Counted from the first letter of the stretch, positions 20,601 to 35,600 are shown. The stretch: DNA of 64,000 nt from Planctomycetota bacterium (GCA_029260765.1 JAJDCP010000082.1:1-64000); one strand, 5' to 3'. Numbers and translations: made by a program. Notes: generated by a model from the letters alone, not told the origin.

Positions 20601-23600
20601 TCGGCGGCAGCCCGATCAGCAACTTCTTCTTGACGGGCATCGACAGCGACGACATAGGAACCACGCTGGATACGCTGGACTTCACGCCAGGCGTGCTGAC
20701 AGTGGTCAACGGCGATACCCTGGGCCAGAGCGCCTGGGCAGATGTGAACGAGCTCGGCGAAGCGACGTTCGTGGCGGGGCTTCACGGAGCGGAGGATTCG
20801 ACCGGCGTGTTCTTTTCCGACGGCACCGAAGTCGTCCGCCTGCTGGCGGAATCGACAGTTGTCGGCGGAATCACGGTGCGGGGCTTCGGCCGGAGGCCGG
20901 CGATCAATGACTCGAGCCGCGTGGCGATCACTATGCGTGGCTTTCTCGGTGCTGTACGTGACTTGGTGATCGTTGGAAACCCGAAGGATGGCTCCTTCGG
21001 CATAGCCATGATCGCGGCTCCCTCGCTGCCGTTTGGCTCGACCAGAACGCTGCCGACCATCGGTCAAGGCGCCCTTTCTGGCTTCTTCTATCGTGAACCA
21101 GCCACAGATCACCTCGTCTTGAGCAATCCCTCGATCAACAATGACACGGCCACCGTCACTGCTCCGGTCAACGTCGCCATCACCGCTCGCTACACCACGA
21201 CGGGAACGGAGTCGACCGGCATCGTGTTCTTCAACCCCAACGTGGGCGGATTCATGGCGTCACGGCTGGTCCTCCAGGGCGACACGACCCTGACCGGCCG
21301 ACCGATTCTCGATATCCACAGCAGTGCGCTGATGACCAACCGGCTCGGTGGAGGAGTCGATCACGATACGGGTATGGTGGCTTTCTTGGCCGACGTGGGC
21401 TTTGTCGATACCGATGCCGACACCATCGCCTTGCTGGTCTACCATCCCGAATCGGGTATCCACGTCGTGGCCCAGGAACATGACGCCATCGTCGACCCGA
21501 ATGGGCTGATCACCGGCAGCTTTAGCAGCTTCTACGGCACGGAATTCGCGATCAGCGACGACTCGACAGTCGTGTTTGTCGGCGACAACGGGAGTGGGCT
21601 TTCGGGAATCTTCCACTGGCGACTCGGCAGTGGCGCCGCGCCCCTGCCCTTGTTGAGCACAGCAGTGTCTTCGAGCAACGGCTACGCCGTGCCTTGCGAG
21701 TTCGGGACAGGATTGTTCGACGACTTCCTGGGCGTCGACGTTTCCGATTCGGCGACCATCGCGTTCACGGCCACCGTCCGCAACAACCTGCAAGACTCTG
21801 TGGGCGTGTTCTTGATGCAAGACGCGCCGACCGCCGACAGGCATGTTCTTGTGATCGCATCGCAAGGCGACAACGCGACACGTGCTCGCACCTTCGACAC
21901 CACCGGCGTCAGTGGGATCTTCGGCGTGCCGCGCATCGGCTCGATGGGGCATATCGGCTTCTACGCCCAGGTAACCAATCCAGCGGTTGGCTATGAGACG
22001 GCGGGCGTGTTCGTCAGCACACGGCCGATCGGGGTGATCGTCAAGTTCGATAGTGACGACGCGGCGTTTGCCAGCAGCGACCACTACGCAGACAAAGCCC
22101 TGATGCTGCTCGACTCTCGTGCCCCGGTAACGCCTCTGGCCGGCGCGAGCCTGCGCGTCCGAACGGTCAACGACAGCCTGACCCGCGTGCACAGGTTCAC
22201 CCCTCCGTCGGCCTCTGATACCTTCATCCTGGTCACCACCGATGCGAACGGGGTCGCCAGTTTCTTCGTCAGTCGCGATACCGCGGCACAGGTGGACTTT
22301 GTCGCCGACTGTCCAACGACGTCCCTGCAGTTTGGGACCTTCGTCGAGTGCGACACCACCCGCACGGTCTTTTTCTCGAACAGCCTGCTCAGCGAATCGA
22401 CATTTGGCGCGGACACTACCGTGGTGCTGTCGGGCGGGGTCATCCAGACCAGCGAGACCCTGTATCTGCAAACCGTCATCGCGGGCGAAACGGCCGCATT
22501 GGCGGACGTCGATATCATTCTGAGTAGCCTGCGGGGCAGCGATTCGCTGTCTCCGGTGTTCGCGAGCAGCGATTCAGCGGGTCTGATCGTCTTCAGTCTG
22601 TTCAGTGCCACACCTGGCGACGCCGAGGTCCGTGCGGACATTCTGCTCGCCGGTGTCGCCAACCGCTTCAACGACACCTGGCAGCTGACGCTGTTGGGCG
22701 AGCTGCTCGACTCCGTCGCCCGGGACGCCGTGGACCCCGACACGCTCGACTTCGGTTCGGTGGTGCAGGGCTTCACCAGCGCCGACAGCTTGTGCGCGCT
22801 GTACTTCCAGAAGGACACGATGACGCCCGTCAGCCTGGAGGCCGTGGGCATCCTTGGGGACACCGGCAACGCCTTCTCGATCGCAACCATCAACCAGCAC
22901 AGCCCCCTCGGCGGGACCGTCGCGCTGCCGCAGACCATCGGCGATGTCGCCGGTGAGAGCCTGTCGGTCTGCGTGCTCTTCACGCCACCCGATGTGGGGA
23001 TCTACCGCGCATTCCTGGTCGCCACGCCCGAGGACGGCGTTGCAGACACCATCGTCTTGCAAGGCACCGGAACCGGCAACGCCACGCTGAACGCCCGGGC
23101 ACTGGGCAGCACGGACACAGACAGTCTCGACTTCGGCAAGCGTCCCATGCTGCTGACTCCCTATGACTCGCTGTGCTTCTCGGTTGTCCGTCAAGGCACC
23201 GGAAGTGCGACTCTGGTGGGTCTGACGCTGCTCGGCGATGCCAGCGGCGCTTTCTCGATCGACACTCTCAGCGTGGGTCTGCCCCGTATTTTGGGCGATC
23301 CTGACCTGGACAGCGCCATCGTGTGCGTGGCCTTCAATCCCGCAGATACCCTGGACTACACCGCCTTCGTGCTGGTCAGCTCCCAACAGGCCGGCCAGAC
23401 CCAGGATACGATCTTCCTGTTCGGCAAAGGCGGTCCGGGCATCCTGACGGCTTTCGCGCAGGACGATGTCAGCGGCAACAGCAGCGACAGCTTGAACTTC
23501 GGCACCACGCAAAACACGCTGGAGATCAAAGTCAGCCGCCGCGCAGGTCCCCAAGACACGACCGTGGTCTTGACCGGGGCGACCATCCTCGACGATGCCG

Positions 23601-26600
23601 ACGGGGTCTTCTCCATCGCTTCGATCAGTCCAATTCTGCCCGCCACCATCGACTCCGCCGGCGATTCGGCGACGGTCTCGATCAGCTATAGCTCGAGCTT
23701 GCCGGGGATCTCGACTGCAACCCTGGTGCTGACGGGCCTGCAACCCCACAGCTCCGACACCATCTACCTGGTGGGCGAAGCCCTGGGGGCCGACCTCAAT
23801 GCGCGCGCGCTCGGCAGCGTCAACAGCGACACACTCGACTTCGGCAAGGCACCTGTCGGCTTGCTTCCCGGCGATTCGCTCTGCTTCTCGGTCGTCAAAG
23901 TGGGCACGGGCAACTCTGTGCTGGCTGGGCTCAGCCTGCTCGGCGACACCGCCAACGTGTTCGCCCTCGACACCCTCAGCGTATCGCTGCCCCATACCCT
24001 GGGCGCTCCGGCGACCGACAGCGCGCTTGTCTGCGTCAGCTTCAGCCCCGCAGACACCTTCAGCTACAGCGCGATGATCTTGGTCACTCCACAGGATGCC
24101 GGCCAGACGCAGGACACTCTCTGGGTGTTCGGCCAGGGCGGACCCGGCGTGCTGAAGGCGTTCGCCTTCGACACGGCAGCCGCCAGCAGCGACAGCCTCG
24201 ATTTCGGCAACCGCCGGATCAACGCGGCAGTCGACACGCTGAGCATCAAGGTGGCCCGCCGGGCGAGCCCGCAAGACACCACCGTAGTCCTCACGGGTGC
24301 GACCATTTTGGGCGATAGCGGGGGGGTCTTCTCCGTCGTCTCCATCAGCCCGAGTCTGCCCGCGACTCTCACCGAAACGGGCGACTCGGTCACCGTACGC
24401 GTGGCGTTCACACCCAATGCGGCCGTGACGGCCGACGCAATGCTGGTGTTCAGTGGACCCCAAGCCTACAACGCCGACACCATCTTCCTGGCGGGCGTCG
24501 GTACCGACGGGGCCCTCGACGCGCTGGCGCTCGAGGGAACGCACGCGGGCACAGACAGCCTGTTCTTCGACACGCGTCCGCTGTTCGTTGCCGGTGGTGA
24601 TTCCCTGTGTCTCTCGGTCGTGCGCAGCGCCGGCGACACCCTTGTCAGCGTGCAGGGCCTGTCGATTGTCGGAGACAGCTTCAACGTGTTCTCGGTGGCA
24701 ACCATCAGCCAGTCTCTGCCGTTCGCCCTCAGCACCGTTGGAAGCGCCGACACATTGCTCGCCTGCGTGCAGTTCGTGCCGACCGACACCGGGCTGTTCA
24801 GCGCGCTGCTGATCGTCCATCCACTCGAGGCCGATGTCGCGCCCGACACGATCATCCTGCAAGGCCGAGGTGGCGAAGGCCTGCTGAGCGCACGCGCCAA
24901 CATCACGGCAGCGGCGAACAACGACACTCTCCACTTCGGCACCGTACGCGCAGGCCTCGCTCTCGACACTCTCGAGGTGCGGGTCGGCCGACGCGATCTG
25001 GGCAACGACACCACCGCGGTGATGACCGGCGCCACGATCGTGGGCGATAGCAACGGCGTCTTCTCTGTCGTCTCGATCAGTCCCAGTCTGCCCGCCACAC
25101 TCATGGCGTCGAATGACTCGGTCACGGTCCGCATCACCTACCAGCCCAACGCGGCGGGCTTCTCCGCCGCACAGCTGGTCTTGAGCGCCCAGCAGCTCTA
25201 CAGCTCGGACACCATCTTCCTGGCCGGTACGGCGGAAGCTGGCGCGTTGGCAGCCAGTCCGGCGGCTCTCGACTTCGGTGTGCGCCCGATCGGTCTCAGC
25301 GGCGGTGATTCGCTCTGCTTTGCTGTCACGCGGGTGGCGGGTGATACCAACGTGACCGTAGCCGGCCTGACGCTGGTTGGTGACACCGGCGCCTTCTTCA
25401 TCCAGAGCGTCGACCAGAGTCTGCCCCACCTCCTCGGACCCGGCGCTCTCGACAGCGTCACCGTCTGCCTGAAGTTCCAGCCGCCCGATACCGGCGCCTT
25501 CAGCGCCCTGCTCGTGGTCGCCTCGGCACAGGCTGATGTCGCTCCGGACACGGTCATGCTGTCCGGTTTCGGGGGCCACGGTGTGCTGACGGCCCGGGCC
25601 AACGTCACGCAGGCCCTGAGCAGCGATACTCTCGACTTTGGCACCGTCCGTGCTGGCCTGGCGCTAGACACCCTCGAGGTCCGTGTCGGCCGCCGCGACC
25701 TGGCGGGAGACACCACCTCCGTGATGACAGCTGCGACCATCTTGGGAGACAGCAACGGTGTCTTCTCCGTCGTCTCCATCAGCCCCAGCCTGCCCGCGAC
25801 GCTGCTCGCGACCACAGACTCGGTCACCGTGCGCATCACCTACCAGCCCAATTCCGCGGGCTTCTCCGACGCACAGCTGGTCTTGACGGCGCTGCAAGCG
25901 AACGGCTCCGACACCATCTTCCTGGCGGGTACGGCGGAAGCCGGGGCGCTGGCGGCCAGTCCGGCGGCGCTTGACTTTGGTGTGCGCCCGATCGGCCTCA
26001 GCGGCGGCGACTCGCTATGCTTCGCGGTCACCCGCGCCGCGGGCGATACGAACGTCACCGTGGCCGGCTTGACGCTGATCGGTGACACCGGCGCATTCTT
26101 CATCCAGAGCATCGACCAGAGTCTGCCGCATATCCTCGGGCCCAACACGCTCGACAGTGTCACGGTCTGCCTGAAGTTCTTGCCCCCCGATACCGGCGCC
26201 TTCAGTGCCCTGCTCGTGGTTGCCTCGGCACAGGCTGATGTCGATCCCGACACGGTTCTGCTGTCAGGCTTCGGGGGCCACGGCGTGCTGACGGCCCGAG
26301 CCAACGTCACCCAGGCGTTGAGCAGTGATACGCTCGACTTCGGCACCGTCCGCGCCGGCCTCGCCCTCGACACCCTCGAGGTCCGCGTCGGCCGCCGCGA
26401 CCTGCCCAACGACACGACGGTCGTGATGACCGGCGCGACGATTGTGGGGGACAGCAACGGTGTCTTCTCCGTCGTTTCGATCGAGCCGGCCCTGAAGGCC
26501 ACCTTGCTGGCCGCCACCGACTCGGTCACCGTGCGCATCACCTACCAGCCCAACTCCGCCGGCTTCTCAGATGCCCAGCTTGTGCTGGTGTCCGCGACGC

Positions 26601-29600
26601 CGACCGGCTTCGACACCATCCAACTGGTCGGCCGCGCCGAGGCCGGTGCGCTGGCCGCCAACCCCGGGGCGCTCGACTTCGGTGTGCGGCCCCTCCTGCT
26701 CAGCGGCGGCGATTCCCTCTGCTTTGCCGTCACCCGCGCCGCAGGCGATACCAACGTCACGGTCGCCGGTCTGACACTGATCGGCGATACCAGCGCCTTC
26801 TTCATCCAGAGCGTCGACCAGAGTCTGCCCCACATCCTCGGGCCCAACTCACTCGACAGCGTGACCGTCTGCCTGAAGTTCCTGCCGCCCGACACCGGCG
26901 CCTTCAGTGCAATGGTTGTGGTCGCTTCGGCCCAGGCCGATGTGCCGCCGGACACCGTCCTGCTGGCTGGCTTTGGCGGCCACAGCGTGCTGGCGGCTCG
27001 TGCCAACGTCACCAACGCTTTGAGCAGTGACACGCTGGACTTCGGCACCGTCCGCGCCGGCCTCGCGCTCGACACGCTCGAGGTCCGCGTCGGCCGCCGC
27101 GACCTCAGCGGAGACACGACCGCCGTCATGACGGGCGCCACCATCTTCGGCGACAGCAACGGCGTCTTCTCTGTCGTCTCGATCAGCCCCAGTCTGCCCG
27201 CCACGCTGCTGGCGGCTGCGGACTCGGTCACTGTGCGCATCACCTACCAGCCCAACAGCGCCGGCTTCTCCGACGCGCAGCTGGTTCTGACCGCACAGCA
27301 ACCGTACAGCTCCGACACCATCTTCCTGGCGGGCAGCGCCGAGAACGGTGCGCTGGCCGCCAACCCGGGCGCCCTCGACTTCGGTGTGCGGCCCCTGCTG
27401 CTCAGCGGCGGCGATTCCCTGTGTTTCGCCGTTACGCGGGCCTCGGGCGATACCAACGTCACGGTCGCTGGTCTGACACTGATCGGCGATACCGGCGCCT
27501 TCTTCATCCAGAGCGTCGACCAGAGTCTGCCCCACATCCTCGGACCCGGTACGCTCGACAGCGTCACGGTCTGCCTCAAGTTCTTGCCACCGGACACAGG
27601 TGCCTTCAGCGCACTCGTGGTGGTTGCGTCTGGCCAGCCGGATGTGGCCCCCGACACCGTCCTGCTCTCTGGCTTCGGTGGCCATAGCGTGCTGACGGCG
27701 CGCGCCAACGTCACCAACGCTCTGAGCAGCGATACGCTCGATTTCGGTGTGGTGCGCGCCGACTTTGCGCTCGACACACTCGAGGTCCGAGTGGGCCGCC
27801 GCGACCTCAGCGGGGACACCACCGCCGTGATGACGGGCGCCACCATCCTCGGCGACAGCAATGGCGTCTTCTCTGTGGTCTCGGTCAGTCCCAGTCTGCC
27901 CGCCACGCTGCTGGCGGCCACCGACTCGGTCAGCGTGCGCATCACCTACCAGCCGAACGCGGCCGGCTTCTCCGACGCACGCCTCGTCCTGACCGCACAG
28001 CAGCCCTACGGTGCCGACACCATCGTGCTTGCGGGCACCGCCGAGGCAGGCGCTCTGGCCCTGAGCCAGACAACCCTCGACTTTGGCACCAAGCCACTGC
28101 TGCTCGGTCAAGGCGATTCGCTGTGCTTCGCGGTGACCCGCGCCGCTGGCGACACCAACGTGACCGTCGATGGCCTGACGATCGTGGGCGACAGCCACAA
28201 CGTCTTCACCCTCGACAGCATCAGTCCAAGCCTTCCGCATACACTCGCGGGCGCCGGTCTCGACTCGGTCGCCGTCTGCGTGCACTTCCTGCCGGCCGAC
28301 ACCGGTGTCTTCGAAGCCTTGCTGGTCGTTTCGGCACAGCAAGACGACGTTCCCGCCGAGACGGTCATGCTGATCGGGCGCGGCGGCAACTCTGTGCTCG
28401 AAGCGATCGCCTTCGACAACCTTACCGGCAATGGGCCGGACACCCTCGACTTCCAGACCGTGCGGGCCGACCTTGCCCTGGAGACCCTCGACGTACGGGT
28501 CACCCGGCGCGCGGGCTTGCACGGCACCACGACCGTCTTCAGCGGCGCCACCATCCACGGCGACACAGTGGGCGTCTTCTCGCTGATCAGTATCAGCCCC
28601 GTGCTTCCCGACACTCTGCTGAGCACTGCGGACTCGGTCAACCTACGCCTGACATTCCAGCCCAACGATGCGGGCAGCTACGGTGCGTTGCTGGTGTTGA
28701 CCTCACCGCAACCGTACAGCTCTGATACCGTCGTGCTCCTGGGGGTGGCCGAGGGCGGTGCCCTGCTGGCGCAGTCCATCAGCGCCCCGACTGCCGGCAG
28801 TGACAGCCTCGACTTTGGAAACAAGCCTGTCGGTCTCAGCCAGGCGGATTCGCTGTGCGTGAGCGTCACCCGCGTTGGGGGCGATACGGGCGTGACTCTG
28901 ACCGGCCTGACCATCGTCGGGGACAGCCAGAACGTCTTCTCGCTGGCCAGCATCGGCCCGTCGCTGCCCCACGCGCTCGGTCCCAACAGCGCCGATTCGG
29001 TGGTGGTGTGCGTCTACTTCCGCCCCGCCGACACGGGCGAGGTGCGGGCGTTGCTCGTGGTCTCGGCACAAGAAGCCGACGTTCCGGCAGACACCATCGT
29101 CTTGCGCGGCCGCGGTGCGACGGGCTTCATCGAAGCACGCGCCATCGACAACAATCCGGCCAACGGCCTCGACACCCTCGACTTCCAGACCACCCGCGCC
29201 GGGGTCACCAGCGGGACCTTCGACTCGCTGTGCGTAGTGGCACAACGCCGCTTCAGTCTGGGCGATAGCAGCGTCGTCCTGACAGGCGCGAGCATCATCG
29301 ATGACAGCGCGGGCGTGTTCTCACTGCAGACCATCTCGAGCATCTTGCCAGACACCCTGGTGACCGCTGCCGACTCGGTACAGTTCTGCTTGACCTTCCA
29401 TCCGCTGGTCGAGGGCAGCTACAGCGCACGGCTGGTGCTGACAGGCCCGCAAACCTACAGTCAGGACACCATCGTGCTGGTCGGGCTGGGCCAATCAGGC
29501 CGCCTGCTGGCACGCTCGATCTCATCCCCCAGCGTCGGCAGCGACAGCCTGGTATTCGGTGCCGTGCCGCTGCTGACGCGTTCGGACTCGCTGTGCTTCA

Positions 29601-32600
29601 GTGTGCGGCGCGTCCAGGGTGATACTGGCGTGACCGTTGCCGGTTTGAGCATCGTCGGGGACACCACCGGTGTGTTCAGCATCGACACTGTCGCCCCCAG
29701 CCTGCCCCATGATTTGAGCGGTTCCGATAGCCTGGTGGCCTGCGTCTCCTTCCGCCCCTCGGACACCGGACGCTTTGAAGCGCTGCTGGTGGTCTCTGCC
29801 CAGCAGTTGGACGTGCCTGCGGACACGATCCGCCTGGTCGGCGTTGGACGCATGGGCGTGCTTGAGGCTTACGCGGTCGACGCCAATGCCGCGACCGGAG
29901 CCGACACGCTGGACTTCGAGTTGCAGCGCGTGGGCGCACCCGACTCGACCATCGACTCGCTCTGTGTGGTGGTGAAGCGTCGCCTGCTGCCCGGCGACAC
30001 GCTGGTCAGTCTGACCGGCGTCAGTCTGCATGACGACACTGCGGGTGTGTTCTCGGTCGTGCATCTCGGTGCCGGCCTGCCTAGCACCTTCCTGACCGGA
30101 AACGACTCGAGCGTGATCTGTCTGCGCTTCGAGCCGCGGGATTCGGTGCCCTACGGCGCGGAGCTGGTCCTCACCGGACCGGACGCACGCTCTTCGGACA
30201 CCATCAAGATCGTGGGCCAGGGCCAGGGCGGCGCGTTGCGGGCGCTGTCGATCAGCGCTCCGACTGCAGGCCTGGACAGCCTGGACTTCGGCGATGTCAA
30301 GGCGCGCCGACGCTCGGGCGACTCGCTCTGCATCAGCGTGGTCCGCACCCTGGGCGACACGGCGGTCACTCTCGGCGGCGTCTCGATCATCGGTGACACA
30401 GCTGGGGTCTTCTCCGTCCAACAGCTCAGCCAGAGCCTGCCCTATCCGCTCGGACCGCAGGCTTCGGATTCCACCATCATCTGCCTGACCTTCTCACCGC
30501 AGGACTCCCTGAGCTACGGCGCGCTCCTGGTGGTCTCGGCACAAGAATTCGACGTGCCTGCGGACACCATCAAGCTGGTGGGTCACGGCGTGCGTGGCGT
30601 GTTGGTGGTCGAAGCCACCGTTCTGCCGATCGGGTCTCTCGACTTCCCCAACACGCGTTACGGCGTCGCCTCGGAGTCGCTGTGCGCCCTGATCCGCAAC
30701 GTCGGCGACACCAACCTGGTCGTCGACGGCGCCAGCATCGTCGGCAGCTCCCCGCAGAACTACACCGTCAGCGGCATCAGCCAGCCTCTGCCCTTCGTGC
30801 TCGGAGCCCAACAGAGCGAGACCATCTGCGTCGTGTTCACACCGCTCGACACCCTGGGCTTGAGCTCACACCTGCTGATCAGTACCGCAGAAGGCGAGAG
30901 CGCGGGCCTGACCCTGACGGGACAGGGCCTGTTTGCCGATATCGTGGTCTCCGCCGATACGCTCTTGTTCGGCGATGTCTCCGTGACCCTCGACTCGGTG
31001 TTGCTGGTCACCGTCGACAATCCCGGCAATGACACTCTGCATCTGCAGCAGGTGCGTGCCTTCGGAACCGGCTTCACGGTCGAAACCGCGGGCTTTGGTC
31101 CGAGCATCGCTCCCCATGCCAGCGACACCTTCGCGGTGCGCTTCACGCCCGCCTTCGTCGGCTCGCATACTGGCCTGGTCGAGATCGGCACGCTGGCCGA
31201 CACCTCGTTCCTGCAGATCGTCGGACTGCGCGGTGCGGGAGTCTTTGAGGGCGCGGACAGCCTGATCGTGACGGCTACCCCCTCGGGGACACAGGAAGGT
31301 AACGCCACGGTGCTCCACGTACGTGTCGTCGACCGCCTTCTCAACACCGTGACGAACTTCCAGATGGCGACCGGAGACAGCTTGTTCTTCCGCCAAGTGG
31401 GAGGGGCCGATTCGTTCACGATCAGCTACGAGCGTGGCTCGGTCGACATCACCAACATCGAAGCCGGCATCGCTGATCCGACCGGACGCGGCTTCATCGC
31501 CCCCTTCGGTCCGATCAACAACTTCGTCAACGGCGAGCTGATCGTGCTTGCCCGGGACGACAACAACGACACCAACGTCATATTCATCGCCAGCCTGCCC
31601 AGCCTGGAAGGGACCTCGAACCCGGTCACCTGGGATCTGAGCTCCGATTTCAACTTCGACTTGTTCATCCCTGCGGTCTCAGACACCGTGATCGCTGGCG
31701 TCGAGACAGGCGTGCCCCCGACAGAGAGCCTCGCGATCGTGCTACGTTCGGGCGTCTCGGGGAACCCGGTTCTGCCCCCGATGGGCACGGCCTTCACAGC
31801 CGTGATCTTCGCCCCCAACGACAGCTCAGCCATCTTCAATGGCGGCGACACACTGTTCCTGCCGCTCCGCAGCACCAGCGAGACGACGCGCTTCGCGTTC
31901 CAATCGACCATCGCGGGCGTGCCGACCATCATGGTGCTCGACTCGGCGCAGGTGCAGGCCGGAGACGACGAGCGCATCACTGTGCTTCCCAATGACCTCG
32001 ACCGCTTCGTGGTCAGCGTCGCGCAAAACCAGCTCACAGCCGGCGCCTTTGCACAGTTCTCGGTCGATGCCCTCGACTCGTTCGACAACCTCATTCCGCG
32101 TTTCACGATTCCAGGCGGCGAGACACTGCGCATTCTGACCGACCGGATCGGCAACGGCCCGGATTCGAACATCGTGTTCTTCTCGCGCAACCCGGTGAAT
32201 GTCAGCGAAGAAGATCCGCCAGGCGCCGCGTTTGCGGCCAGCGGCGTCTTCAACGCCAACGGGCAGATGTTCTTCGACATGACCGACCTGACGGCCGAGA
32301 GCGTGCAGGTGCGGGTCGAGCTCGGCAGCTCGAACGGCGAGGTCGGTCTGCGCTATGTCCCGGGTGCGCCGGTGGCCAGCGTGATCGTGCTGCCCAACGA
32401 GCGCTTTGTCGAAGGCGTCGGGTTGCTCGATACTGCCAGCTTCCCGACACGCCTGAGCGATAGCGCGGGCTTCGCGACCGCGGCAGTCCCGTTCGATGTC
32501 AGCGTGCGGCTGGTCGATGCGAACAACAACACGGTCCCGATCTCGACGGGTACCGCGCGCGTCGCTTTGAATCCTGTGGACGTGACCGCCGGACTCAGCG

Positions 32601-35600
32601 GCTTCAGCAGCATCGATCCCGATACGCTGCTGTTCTTCTCGCAACTCAACGCCGACACCATCGACCTGGCCTTCAGCAATTCCGGCGTCGCGACAGGCTC
32701 CGTGGCGTACCGCGTTGCTGCCGTAGAGCGCTTCCTGCGCGTCGCACAGATCGCCGACACGGTGATCGCGGGCCTGAGCCACAAGCGGTCCACCGTCCAT
32801 GAAGTCAGCTCGCTCCCGGCTGAGACGCTTTTGATCGAGCTCGAGGGCGCGCGCTTCCTGCCAGGCTTCGGACTCTTCCGTCCGGCAGACACGCTGGTCG
32901 CCCAGACCCAGGGTGGTTTGTTCCGGGTGACAGTGGTGGCCGTGGACAGCTTGAACAACGTCGACGTCGACTTCAACCGCACCGGCTACCTGTTCAGTGA
33001 CGACGCCATCCCCAACCTGGGCCAACGGCAAGCTGCGCACGTCGGACAACGCGCGGCAGCCGTCAGCCTGTTGGTCAACCGCCAGGCAAGCATCGACGTC
33101 GACGGCGAGCTGGCGACGGTCGAAGCCAATCCGTCCGCACCAGGCGATGTCATCGCCAGCTTGCTGCAGGCGAAGATCCAGGTGGTCGACCCCTTCAATC
33201 CGTCGTTCGCCAACGCGCAATTCCGATTCTTCCCCGCGCTGAATCGCTACGTCTTCCGCGGTGGGCTCGTGCTCGAGGATCCCGGTGACGCCAGCCGGGT
33301 GGTCTTCGAGCTGGGCGATCTCGCCACCGCCCTGAAGTTGGACAGCGACTCGTTGGACTTCATCCACGAGGCACAGCTCGTCGTTGAGGCGGACACGGTG
33401 AACCTAACCGACTCCCGCTTCCAGTTCATCAAGGGTCTGGCACACTACTCGATGATCGTGACCGACTTCCTCGCTCCACAGAACAACCGCCACCTGCGGC
33501 TCAAGGTCGACCCCGACAGCCTGCAGGGTGGTTTCAGCTTCGCCGCCACTGAAGCGGTCAGCGACTCGTTCACCGTCAAGATCTCGACCTTGACCATCTC
33601 CCGCCTGACGTGGCTGGGTGACGGTCAAGGGCGCATCAACCAGATGGAGTTGCATTTCAACCAGCTGCTCAACCCGACCGCTCTCAACGCCGCGGTCATC
33701 GAGCGCTTCGGCGCGAGCCTTACAACCACGGGGCAAGTGGCCTCCGGCTCAGGCTTCAACCTGTCCACCGTCCAGGCAGACTCCACCGATATCCTGTTGG
33801 TTGAGGACGAGGCCTCCATCCTGACGATCACTCTCGGTACGCCGCTGCCGACGACAGACACCGCCAACATCGTGTTCGCGATCGACAACACGAGCGGCCT
33901 GGTGACAGACAACGTGGTGTCCCGCAACTTCGAAGGCATCAAGCTCCAGGCTTCCAACTTCCAGCCCTTGGAATTCCACGACGGGGCTCCTCCGGTATTG
34001 ATAGCCAGCGAGACCCGAGACTTCGACCTCGATGGCGTCGCCGATGTGCTGGTGCTGGTCTTCAGCGAAGATCTGGTGGCGGTCTCGCTCGATATTGCCG
34101 ATCTGCTCGTCCAGGGTCCCAACAACCAGAACTGGATCGAGGGGATGACCAGCGGCGACCTGTTCATACAGGACAATGAGATCCTGATCCTGTTGCGGCC
34201 CGACCTGACGACCTCCGGCATCGCCGCGCCCGACTTCGCCTTCCTCACCAATGGCGTGCTTGTGGACGCCAGTGGGAATGCCGCAGGCGGGCTGTTGACA
34301 AATGTCGACAACCTCGAGTTGGTCAGCGGCAACGCCGCCGGCAGCAAGGTCAGCGGCCTGCTTCAGGTGCGCGGTGCGTCGGTGGATCAGGGCGTACAGA
34401 CGGTGCTGGCCAATCCGGGTGCCATCGTGCTCGACGCTCGGCCTTCGCTGTTGCCCCTCGGACCGTTCGACACCAGCGGAGTGACCGTTTCCTGGCTTGC
34501 CCCCTCGGGTGTGAGTCTTTCGCCCAACAACAGCCTGCGGACGGAGTTCAACCGCTTCGAGCCCGGCACCCTGCAGTTCCGGCTGATCGTGCAGGTGAAC
34601 GGGGGGCCGAGCAGCAACTTCTTCAATGGCGGAGCGGATACGATCTCGGCGACCGTCGAAGTGGTGGTCAACAATGTACCCCCCACTGCCGACGCAGGCT
34701 GCGACCGCCGTGTGCTAAGGGTCGGGGACCCGTTGTTCCTCGACGGTTCACGCTCCAGAGATGCCAACCGCCAGGACATCACCTTCTTCGCCTGGGATAC
34801 AGCCGGGATCGTGGTTGCGACGGCAGAGACTGCCACGGTGAGCTTGCCGGTGGGCGTCCACACGCTGCGGCTGCGGGTGCTCGATCCGGTCAATCCAGTC
34901 ATCGACGGCATCGACCTGGTGACCGTCGTGGTGGTCGACGACCTCAGTGGCGACACGCCACCAATGGCGGACGCCGGCCGCGACTTCCAGGCCCTGAGCA
35001 GCAGCGCCTCCAACCCTCAAACGGTGCAGCTCGAAGGCCGCGCCAGCGACGACCCTGACGGGACTCTGACTTTCCATTGGACGCAACTGAGCGGGACCGA
35101 GGTGACGTTTGACAGCACCACGGCGCAGCCGAGCTTCTTGACCCCGTCAGAACCTGGAATTCTGGAGTTCGGGCTGACGGTCACCTCGGGCGGAGTCACC
35201 AGCCCGCAGGACGCGGTTCGGGTGGTGGTCGTGAGCGACGGCTCCGATCCCCGGCTGCCGCCGATCGCATCCGGAGAGCTGTTCGCCCGGGATCTCACGG
35301 GCGACGGGATGGAGGAGACTTTCGGGCTGGTCAATACCGGCACGATCCTCTCGGGTGACAAATCCGGTGACGACGAAGGTCTGGTCAGCTATTCCTGGCG
35401 CCAACTCGATGGCCCTCAGGTCATCCTGGACCGGAATGGCAACCCGGCTGTTTTCGAAGACGCCTTCCAGTTCTTCAACTTCGTCCCGTCGCTTCCCGGC
35501 TCCTACACCTTTGAGCTGCTGGTCGTTGACGACGAGGCCTTCGACGGTCTACCAGACATGTTCATGGTCCAGATCCTCAGTCCAGCCGACACGACTGCCG

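Noticed and set aside
22574..25579. 1,001-codon open frame on the - strand inside giant gene 2 (and similar ones in both giants)
   Set aside because: It lies antisense to a clear repeat-protein gene, is explained by the GC-rich, repetitive codon pattern, has no ribosome site or known motif, and its boundaries follow the repeat period of the sense gene.
25138..27945. CRISPR array or mobile-element origin of the regular repeats
   Set aside because: The units are 702 bases long, in frame and protein-coding with no unique spacers, so they are tandem domain duplications and not a CRISPR array.
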